A stretch of DNA of 64,000 bases, taken from assembly GCF_023487995.1 (NCBI RefSeq), contig NZ_JAMFKN010000004.1, positions 186,001 through 250,000 on the forward strand, in the 5' to 3' direction. The notes under the pieces are model-generated. The model ran no database searches. It had not been told where the DNA came from and saw nothing but the letters and a program-made list of their open reading frames with translations. The stretch comes from Thermohalobaculum sediminis (GTDB lineage Bacteria; Pseudomonadota; Alphaproteobacteria; Rhodobacterales; Rhodobacteraceae). Position numbers and translations under genes: made by a program. This document shows positions 8,681 through 16,200 of this stretch, in pieces. Position 1 is the first letter of the stretch, and each line of letters opens with the position of its first letter.

Positions 8681-9823
8681 TCAGGGACGCGACGCGACGG
8701 GTCTCCTGCGGACGAACCGGTGCAACTTCATCATCGGCTGTTCAAGCCAGTAGAAGCTCGCCGTGGCCGCGACGCCAGTGACCAAAAGCACGGCCGCGAT
8801 CGTGATGGAGGCCGCGTCCGGTCGGGAGAACCCGGCCTCTCCGAGAGCGGTGAAGAGAGGCTTGCCGATGACGAGGATCACGAAGGGATGAATCAGGTAC
8901 AGACCGTAGCTGATCTCCCCGAGGAAGACGGTGACCCGATTCACGAGCACGGGAAACGGCTTCAGAGCGAGCGCCACCACCATGACCGTCAGAATGAAGC
9001 CGATGAGCGGCCGCAACGCGGGCCAGCCCCCCACCCTGACCTCGAACAGGCCGTGGCGCGTTCCGAAGACGAGCGCCAGCGCGCTGGACGCGAGGAGGAC
9101 GCCGGTGACCAGGGACGTCGCGCTGGCGTCCATCGACCGCACGCCAAGGTAGGAGTGGTAAGCGAGGATTCCGCCCGCGAAGAAGGCGAACTGGGTAGGG
9201 AAGGACAGCCAGTAGAAGTTCGTTTCGGGCAGTATCCGAAAGAAGACGTAGCCCGACGCAGCCTGAACGAGGACAGCCGCCACGAAGAACACCAATGCGC
9301 GCTTCAGGCTGGTCGTGCGGGCGACGATCAGCGGGAACATGGCATAGAAGATCATCTCGAGCCCGAGCGACCATCCCGCCGCGACAAGGCTTTCGTTCTT
9401 CGCGGGATCGAAGGGAAAAAGGAACGTCAGGTTGAGAAGGATGTCCTCGACGGGAGGCAGGCTCCATCCCTTGATGATGCGGCGCGCGATGTAGGCGAAA
9501 AGCATCAGGTAGAAGAGCGGTGCGATGCGGAGATAGCGTCGCCAATAGAAGTTCCCGACCGTATCCGTGACGCCGAGCCGGCCACTGTACCGCAGGCAAA
9601 GCGAGAAGGCGCTCAACGCGAAGAACAACGGCACGGCCATCGAGAAATAGCCCGTCCAGGCCGGCCACATCTCGAGCGCAAGGAGCGCGTGGAAGTGGTA
9701 GAAGATCACTGCCACGGCCGCGAAGCCCCTGAGCGTGTCGAGGCCGGTGATCCGCTCTGGCAGGCGGGGCTGCGGTGCCGAATGTGCGGAGCACTGCGAA
9801 GCGCTCGACGCCGTGTCAGTCAC
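8681..9823 (-). CDS. Acyltransferase 3 family membrane protein (OafA-like)
   Basis: Integral inner-membrane acyltransferase of 380 residues with about ten hydrophobic segments; family members add acetyl or other acyl groups to surface sugars. The catalytic region is at the N-terminus: ITGLDTLRGFAAVAVIFYH (residues 25-43) with the conserved His, then FYWRRYLRIAPLFYLML near 92-108 with the conserved Arg. There is no C-terminal SGNH domain. The GTG start at 9823 overlaps the stop of the upstream methyltransferase (GTGA), so the two are coupled. Probably O-acetylates the island glycan; the substrate is inferred from context only. Confidence 0.82.
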   Translation of the reverse strand: MTDTASSASQCSAHSAPQPRLPERITGLDTLRGFAAVAVIFYHFHALLALEMWPAWTGYFSMAVPLFFALSAFSLCLRYSGRLGVTDTVGNFYWRRYLRIAPLFYLMLFAYIARRIIKGWSLPPVEDILLNLTFLFPFDPAKNESLVAAGWSLGLEMIFYAMFPLIVARTTSLKRALVFFVAAVLVQAASGYVFFRILPETNFYWLSFPTQFAFFAGGILAYHSYLGVRSMDASATSLVTGVLLASSALALVFGTRHGLFEVRVGGWPALRPLIGFILTVMVVALALKPFPVLVNRVTVFLGEISYGLYLIHPFVILVIGKPLFTALGEAGFSRPDAASITIAAVLLVTGVAATASFYWLEQPMMKLHRFVRRRPVASRP

Positions 9824-10674
9824 CGAGCGCCCGGCTTCTGGACGATTACGAACGCCTGCCAGAACTTCGACGGGTCGTCCACGTAGTCGACGAGAGCAAA
9901 GTGTTCAGACCACGCGGTCCGGATGTAGGATTCGGGAATGCAGGCCTCACCGTAGACGTCTTCGCTGCGGTACGCGCCGCCGCCCGTAGGGATGTAGACG
10001 AACCGCCCCTGGTCGAAGATGTCGCGATACTCGGGAACCCGCGCCTTGTGCTTTGCCAGCGTGAAGTGCCAGTTTGATCTCGAGGTGTCCTCTATTCTCT
10101 CGATGAAGTCGAGAAAGCGGCGCGCTTCCGTCGTGAAGCCCATCATGCCGCCGGGCTTCGTCACCCGGGACAGTTCGCTCATCCAGTGGCCCGCGATCTC
10201 TTCGGGCAGGTGGCTGAAGACAGAGTAGGCACTGACGAAATCGAAGTGACCGTCGTCGAAGGGCAGGCGCCCCCTCGGCTCGATGCGGGTATAGGTTCCG
10301 GGACAGCCAAGCGCGCGACACACGGCCAGGATTTCGGGATCCACGTCGACGCCGTGGATGTTCGCGGGGTCGAAGTCATACCAGAAGATTCGCGGGAATC
10401 GGCCCCATCCGCAGCCGAAGTCGAGATATCGTGCATCCGGCGCAAGGCGCAGTCCGTGTCGGTCGAAGTAGGATCTGCACTTGCGATAAAAGGCGAAACC
10501 CTCATTCAGGGCAGCGCCATCGGCCGAGCCGATGAACTGGCGCTGGACCCGCCCGTGCGGGAATCTCGGCATCTCGAACCCATCGATCAGCGGTTCATGC
10601 ACGCTGCGCGACAGCAAGGCGAGCCAGTCATCGTCTTTGGAGAGCTTGAAGCGTTCCCTGGCGTTCTGGGTCAT
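9820..10674 (-). CDS. Class I SAM-dependent methyltransferase
   Basis: A 284-residue protein with a Rossmann-type SAM site: ARYLDFGCGWGRFPRIF (motif I, about residues 68-84), HGVDVDPEILAVCR (acidic loop, about 94-107), FDFVSAYSVFSHLPEE (motif IV, about 130) and ELSRVTKPGGMMGFTT. The ATG at 10674 follows GAGGTGCGAC at good spacing; the frame stays open further upstream only by running into the decayed cytidylyltransferase, which shows no homology to a methyltransferase N-terminus. It sits in a minus-strand run with another methyltransferase and an acyltransferase, so a sugar or glycan methyltransferase is plausible, but the acceptor is unknown. Confidence 0.78.
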   Translation of the reverse strand: MTQNARERFKLSKDDDWLALLSRSVHEPLIDGFEMPRFPHGRVQRQFIGSADGAALNEGFAFYRKCRSYFDRHGLRLAPDARYLDFGCGWGRFPRIFWYDFDPANIHGVDVDPEILAVCRALGCPGTYTRIEPRGRLPFDDGHFDFVSAYSVFSHLPEEIAGHWMSELSRVTKPGGMMGFTTEARRFLDFIERIEDTSRSNWHFTLAKHKARVPEYRDIFDQGRFVYIPTGGGAYRSEDVYGEACIPESYIRTAWSEHFALVDYVDDPSKFWQAFVIVQKPGAR

Positions 10675-10814
10675 GTCGCACCTCGGCATGGAGCGTCGTT
10701 CCCGCAGCCGGGTGGTGTTCCGCGCGACACGGGTAGAACAGGTAGTGAGGTTGTTATCTGGACGGGCGCGGTGCGGCAAGTGCCGATGCACAGGGGGAAC
10801 CGCAGCGTAGCGGC

Positions 10815-11545
10815 TCACACGGGCCGCTCCCCCCTCGCGATCTGGCGGGACATGAGGAACTCCACGATCTCCCAGTCGTGCGGATTGTCGATGTCGACCC
10901 CCCGCTCGTAGGGCAGGACCAGCGGGATGACCCGGCCCTAGTAAAGCGACCCGGCCCTCGTAAAGCGACCCGGACCGCTTCAGGTAGTCGGGCGCCGCGT
11001 CGTAGACGACGCCCACATGCTCGTAGACGACCGGCGCCTGCTGGCGGGCGAGCACGCCGCCCGGGAGCGGCTTCGAGACGTGCAGCGCGCCCGAGGCATC
11101 GGATTCCACGAGGTTGAAGTAGGGGTTCTTCCGCGCCTCGGTGCAGGACTCCACCATGTCCGGCCGCTCCCGCGCGAAGAGGTCGAGCGCGGCGTCGATG
11201 TCGCCCTGGAGCCTAAGCGGTTTCGTGCAGTCGAGGTCGAGGAACGCGGTCTCAGGCCCGACCCGCTTCTCCGTCTCGTCGAGCGCGTGCTGCCAGACGC
11301 CCCACTTGCCCGCCGTGTCGGTGGCGAGATGAGCCGGGCGGAGCCCGGTGTCCAGCGCCCCCCTTTGCCAGCGCATGGTCGCGCAGCACCTCGTCGTCCA
11401 TGGAGACGACCATGACGTCCATGCGCGGGCAGGCGAAGAGCTGGTCGAGCGATCAGTCGACGAGCGGCTTGCCGAGCATGGGGCGCGTGTTCTTGCCCGG
11501 CACCCCCTTCGACCCCTTCCGGGCCCCGATGTGTCCGATGATCAT
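10815..11545 (-). pseudogene. Acylneuraminate-type cytidylyltransferase (NeuA family), inactivated
   Basis: The recognisable protein begins MIIGHIGARKGSKGVPGKN with the CTP-binding motif of CMP-sialate synthetases, continues DQLFACPRMDVMVVSMDDEVL, AFLDLDCTKPLRLQGDIDAAL and NPYFNLVESDASGALH, and ends RGVDIDNPHDWEIVEFLM. It is broken three times: an in-frame TGA at 11453-11455 (probably once TGG), a frameshift in a G-run near 11366-11372, and a 19-bp tandem duplication at 10932-10969 that shifts the frame near the C-terminus. The reading is otherwise clean, so decay looks recent. Its start overlaps the upstream methyltransferase stop (ATGA), showing it was once a working operon member. Loss would stop activation of a nonulosonic acid or similar sugar. 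Assembly error is possible but would require three separate mistakes. Confidence 0.8.
10932..10969. repeat. 19-bp tandem duplication inside the cytidylyltransferase pseudogene
   Basis: Units 10932-10950 and 10951-10969 are identical except for one base (a/c at position 9 of the unit), and CCGG follows at once as the start of a third copy. Removing one unit restores the frame into the expected C-terminus, so the duplication itself is a disabling lesion. Confidence 0.85.
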
Positions 11546-12267
11546 GCGGCTCTCCCGCTCGACGATCCGGCGATCCCCACCCCGCTCTGGCTTGCGGTGA
11601 TCGCGATCGCGTCGGGGAACCGTAGGGTGTGGAACCGCACGCTCCCGAAGCCCGCCTCGAAGGGGTATCGCCAGGCATCCGCGCCGAACTCCGTCACCAC
11701 GAGATAGTCGTCCCGGAGGCCCTCGGCCTTGCCGTGATAGCTCGGCGGCAGACCCGCGCGGCTTCTCGTCAGGCGATCCACGATGATCGGCACCGTGTAG
11801 CAGAGGCTCCCGGTCGGCTTCAGCACCCTGCGGCATTCGCCCAGCGCGTGGACGAAGTTCGGTACATGCTCGAGCGTATCCGAATGCACGACAATATCGA
11901 AGGTGCCGTCCGGATAAGGAAGGCTGTGCATGTCCACATCCGGATACCGTGCGTCGACGTAGTTCGGCAGGCCTCGGAAGGAGGAGGAAATCGACGTTAC
12001 GTTCATGTCGAGGACGCGGAGAGCGGCCACCGCGGGGTCCTTGACCAGTTGCGCGATGGGCGCATCCTTTCCGATCGCGTCCTGCACGGCGAGCGCAAGC
12101 GCCATTCCCCGAAGGTTCGCGCCGCAGGACAGGCAGTGCATCCCCTGCTGGCGGTCGACGTACTCCCGCTCCCGCGGCGAAAGCTGCCACTCGTTCACCA
12201 AGGCGTCCCAGAGCACCTTGCGCTGGCCGAACTGGTCGTGGCCGCAGATCGAGCACCTCGTTTCCAT
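11542..12267 (-). CDS. SAM-dependent methyltransferase with N-terminal Cys-rich segment
   Basis: A 241-residue protein beginning METRCSICGHDQFG, a possible zinc-binding N-terminus with CxxC at residues 5-8 and a second one (CLSCG) near 47. The methyltransferase core follows: LRVLDMNVTSISSSFRGL (motif I is degenerate, lacking the usual GxGxG), FDIVVHSDTLEHVPN with the motif IV region, and ECRRVLKPTGSLCYTVPI. The start at 12267 follows GGGGGAGAGCT; upstream in-frame codons are in the intergenic region. Its stop overlaps the cytidylyltransferase start. First gene of the minus-strand run ending with the acyltransferase. Substrate unknown; the weak motif I leaves activity open. Confidence 0.75.
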   Translation of the reverse strand: METRCSICGHDQFGQRKVLWDALVNEWQLSPREREYVDRQQGMHCLSCGANLRGMALALAVQDAIGKDAPIAQLVKDPAVAALRVLDMNVTSISSSFRGLPNYVDARYPDVDMHSLPYPDGTFDIVVHSDTLEHVPNFVHALGECRRVLKPTGSLCYTVPIIVDRLTRSRAGLPPSYHGKAEGLRDDYLVVTEFGADAWRYPFEAGFGSVRFHTLRFPDAIAITASQSGVGIAGSSSGRAA

Positions 12268-12382
12268 AGCTCTCCCCCGGGAATTCGCGCGGTCACGGGC
12301 GCCTCCGTCCCGGCGGCCACCTAGCACCGGGAGGCCGTCGACACAACGCGGAACCGGTCGCGCGGATTGTCGAGAGCAAGAA

Positions 12383-12398
12383 TTGACAAGTTTGTCAA
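12383..12398. promoter_or_regulatory. Inverted repeat TTGACAA-GT-TTGTCAA in the promoter region
   Basis: Two perfect 7-bp arms are separated by 2 bp in an AT-rich patch 116 bp upstream of the methyltransferase start at 12267. TTGACA also matches a -35 element on the plus strand, and the symmetric arm provides the same hexamer on the minus strand. It may be an operator or promoter element for the minus-strand operon. Confidence 0.35.
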
Positions 12399-12474
12399 AA
12401 AATGGCGTGCGCTCTGGCCCGACCCCCTTGAACGGATCCACCTGCAATGTCGGCTGAGCCGAGAAGGAGGATCC

Positions 12475-12602
12475 ATGCCGAGGAAGAGACACAAGCCCGA
12501 GGAGATCGTCCCCAAGCTGCGGCAGATCGACGTTATGACGGCGCAGGGAACGCCATTGACCGAAGCGATCCGGTCGATCGGCGTGAGCGAGGTGACCTGG
12601 GC
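12475..12602 (+). pseudogene. IS3-family orfA N-terminal fragment
   Basis: Starts with a strong ribosome-binding site (AGGAGG) and MPRKRHKPEEIVPKLRQ, then TPLTEAIRSIGVSEVTW, the helix-turn-helix beginning of an IS3 orfA. After Trp-42 the sequence changes abruptly to an IS110 transposase in another frame, so at least half of orfA and all of orfB are missing. The bases from about 12418 upstream of the ATG resemble an IS left end. Confidence 0.7.
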
Positions 12603-12911
12603 CTGCCGGCTCTCGCTCAGTCGGCGCTTCTGTCGCTGGTCGCGCAACTGGAGAGCCTGGCGGATGAGATCCGCAAGATCGAACGCCAGCTCATGTCGTG
12701 GCACCGGCAGAACCAGACAAGCCAGCGGCTCGAGACGATCCCCGGCGTGGGCATCATCACGGCCACCGCGCTCGCGGCCAGTGTGCCGGATCCGTCCGTC
12801 TTCCGATCCGGTCGTCAGTTTGCAGCCTGGCTGGGCCTCGTGCCGCGGCAGAACTCGTCGGGCGGCAAGGAGCGACTGGGGCGCGTGTCGAAGATGGGGA
12901 ACGGCTATACG
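12603..12911 (+). pseudogene. IS110-family transposase, middle fragment (transposase_20 region)
   Basis: Reads LPALAQSALLSLVAQLESL, then LETIPGVGIITATALAASV with the helix-hairpin-helix-like motif, FRSGRQFAAWLGLVPRQNSS and GRVSKMGNGY. This is the C-terminal transposase_20 region of IS110/IS116/IS902 enzymes, without the N-terminal RuvC-like domain. Homology stops at GNGY; the residues normally following (RRLLVVGAT...) are found at 18610-18411 on the opposite strand. Confidence 0.75.
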
Positions 12912-12973
12912 TCAGCAATCGTGACACCCGACCACAACCAGCCAAACCGTTGCAATGAGGCGGGGTCCATATA

Positions 12974-12989
12974 CGTCCACACATGACAG
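12974..12989 (+). repeat. Left copy of a 16-bp inverted repeat flanking the giant glycosyltransferase
   Basis: CGTCCACACATGACAG is the exact reverse complement of 18136-18151; the match continues for four more bases after one mismatch. The two copies bracket 13297-18069. They may be the 3' ends of two oppositely oriented IS110 elements or the crossover sites of an inversion. Confidence 0.6.
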
Positions 12990-13081
12990 GGCCGTTCGAG
13001 AACGACGGCAGCATCGCCTTGAACTTTATGAAGGCTGTCAAGCGGGTGATGGCCGGCGAGTACATCGCGTGGCGGGCGTAG
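12983..13081 (+). pseudogene. Possible scrap of a serine recombinase
   Basis: A short frame reads PFENDGSIALNFMKAVKRVMAGEY and then diverges to a stop. This resembles the conserved segment of large serine recombinases that reads roughly FENDGS...LKALKR.MAAEYSREL. Only about 28 residues match, with neither catalytic domain nor zinc ribbon, so it is at most a relic of a recombinase or phage-like element. Confidence 0.35.
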
Positions 13082-13296
13082 TCGCGGATCCGCGCACTGG
13101 CCCCGGAACGGCGCGATCCGAGCGGCGCCGGCGCGGCCGCGCGCGCTCTCCAGCGTTGTGCCGAGGGGCGGAAACTGCTAAGCGGAACCGGTGGTCTTGG
13201 GGGCTCTGACTGCTGGTGGTGATATCGACTATTTGTCGCGTTCTCTTGCAGGAAAATAACAGAAAACGAGAGTCTCCGAAGTCGCTGCGGTGCAGA

Positions 13297-16200
13297 ATGA
13301 AAAGAACGCCTGTTGAATTTCCGAACCCCGATGAAAAACTCACGTTCACCGGGGAAAGATATGTGTCCGGGCACGAGGGGCCCACGCAGCACGCGCATTA
13401 CCACCGATATTTGTTCGCTCTACAGTTTTGCTCGGGCAAGGATGTTCTGGACGTTGCCTGCGGCGAGGGATACGGCGCGAGCTTGCTGGCCTCCGCCGCG
13501 TCCTCGGTTGCCGGGCTCGACGTCGATGGAGAGACGATCGCCTTTGCTCGCCGGAACTACGACAGAGACAACCTGACCTTCAGGCAGGGCGACGCGACGC
13601 GCATGCCGTTCGACAATGGCAGCTTCGACGTCGTCGTCAGCTTCGAGACGATCGAGCACTTTGCAGAGCACGAGGCGTTTCTGGCCGAGATCCGCCGTGT
13701 CCTCCGGCCGCGCGGGCTCTTGATCATATCGTCCCCGAACCGGCCGATCTATTCGGACAAGCCCGGATACGATAACCCGTTCCACGTTCGGGAGCTCGAT
13801 TTCGGGCAGTTCGATGAATTGCTGAAGACGCATTTCAAACATGTCCAGATGCTTGGGCAGCGCAAGATCTGCGGCTCGTATCTGGTGCCGCAGGAAGCGG
13901 ATGGTTCGGATCTCGCGCTCTTCGACACCGAGGATGGCCTGCGATACGCCCACGAAGACGGGTTCTGGTCCTCGGAGTATTTCGTCGCGCTGGCCTCCGA
14001 TTCCGCCCTCGAGCAGACCGCGGGTAGCCTCCTCTCGAATGACAGCTATGTCGGCACGCTGCATTCGGCTGCGCGATATTATGAGAGGATGCACAATGAG
14101 GCGTCCTCGCGAGCGAACGAGATCGAAGCGCGTCTGCGGCGGAGCGTCGAGCGCGAAGAGCAGCTCCAGGCGAACATTGTCGCGCGGATGGGCGATCTCG
14201 AGGCGCGGCTGGAAGCGGGCGCCGAACGCGATGAGCGCCTCTACGGGGCCGCGCTCGAGAGGATGGGCGACCTCGAATCCATGCTGCGACAGGCAGCCGA
14301 GCGCGCCGACGGGCTTCAGAGAGATGTGGTTCGCGGCGTTCAGAGCCTCGAAGCTCGTCTCAGGGAAGGTTCCGAGCGGGAGAAGCGGCTCCAGAGCCGG
14401 CTCGAGGAGGTCCAGTCGTCGATTCAGACGCTGAATTCACAGGTGGAGCGATCCCTGATGCTGCAGATTCCGAGGCTTGACGGTGGTTACATGAGGTCGC
14501 TTCGCGTGCGCCTGGAACCGGCGCTGCGACACCCAGTGAACGCCGCCAAGCGGCGCGCCTTCAGGGCCGGCCTGAAGGAGACGCTGGCGAAAGCCCCGAA
14601 GTCTCGCGGAACGTTGCGCCTTGGCGAGCAGCTCGAGCGTCTTGCCTGGCGGAGCGAGGCCGCTGTGCGGCATCCCTTCTCCAGCAAGAAACGGCGGAAA
14701 TGGCGGGCCGCCAACCATCCCGAGGTGCGCCCCGCGGTCGCGCCGGCGCGGGCGTCCCAGCGGGCCGCCGCGGCAACTTCCTCCGAAGTCGTGACCGCAC
14801 CCGCAGGCGGCGAGACGACGCTGCATGCCCGGCTGTTCGACCAGTGGGTGCACAACGCGATGTGCGAGTATCCGAAGTCGGACTTCGTCCCGCTGGCGCG
14901 AACCGCGCCCGCGGTCGCGAAATCCGACGTCTGGCTGATCGCCTATTATCTTCCCCAGTTCCATCCGATCCCGGAGAACGATGCCTGGTGGGGCAAGGGC
15001 TTCACCGAATGGCGCAACGTGACGCGGGCCTATCCGCATTTCGAAGGGCACTACCAGCCGCGGATGCCGGGCGAGCTCGGCTATTACGACCTGCGGGTGG
15101 TGGACGTGATGCGCCGCCAGGTCGAGCTGGCGAAGCTCTATGGCATCAGCGCATTCTGCTTCCACTTCTACTGGTTCGGCGGCAAGACGCTGCTCGAGAC
15201 GCCGCTGAAGAACTACCTTGAGAACAAGGACATGGACCTGCCGTTCTGCCTGTGCTGGGCGAACGAGAACTGGTCGAGGCGCTGGGACGGCAGCGAGCAC
15301 GAGATCCTGATCGCGCAGTCGCATTCGCCGGAGGACGATCTCGCCTTCCTGCGATATGTCGACAGGTACTTCCGCGACGAGCGCTACCTGAAGATCGACG
15401 GCCGCCCCGTCCTCACCGTCTACCGGCCGTCGCTGCTGCCCGACGCGGCCGCGACCGTGGCGCGCTGGCGCGACCTGGCGCGCGAACTCGGCTATCCGGA
15501 CCTCTATCTGATTGCGACCAACTCCTTCGCCTTCACCGACTACGAGAGCTTCGGCTTCGATGCCTTGTCCGAGTTCCCACCGCACCATGTGCGGGCGTCG
15601 AACGTGCAGGACGAGTTCGAGCTGTCCAAGTTCCGGACCGGCTGGCGGATTCGCTCGTACGCCGAGATCGTCGAGACGGAGAAGTCGCGCAAGGTCGTCG
15701 GCGCGACCGTCCATCCGGGGATCATGACCTCGTGGGACAACAGCGCCCGGCGCCCGGCGAACGGCGAGATCATCCACGGCGCCACGCCCGCGCTCTTCAA
15801 GGAGTGGATGAAACAGTGCTTCTCGCGCGCGCAGGCAAATCGCGCTGGCGAGCGGCTCGTCTTCGTCAATGCCTGGAACGAATGGGCCGAGGGCACCTAT
15901 CTCGAGCCGGACCGGAGATATGGCTACGCCTTCCTCGACGCCTGCGCGTCCGTCGTGCGCGAGCATATCCAGAACCTGCCCGTTCCGGTCGAGATCATCC
16001 CCGGCGCCCCGGAGTGGGACGAGGAAGCGAAGACCGTGCTGTTGTGCTCCCACCATGCGGGCAAGCAGATCTTCGGCGGAGAGCGGAGCTTTCTCGATGT
16101 GCTCCGCGCCCTCAGGGGGAACGGGTTCAACGTCGTCGTGACGCTGCAGGAAGCCACCAACGAGGCCTATGTCGACACGATCCGGGGCCTGGCGCAGGAG

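Noticed and set aside
10675-10814. Possible continuation of the methyltransferase N-terminus upstream of 10674
   Set aside because: The frame is open only because it runs into the frameshifted cytidylyltransferase. The GAGGTG-preceded ATG at 10674 gives a complete methyltransferase.
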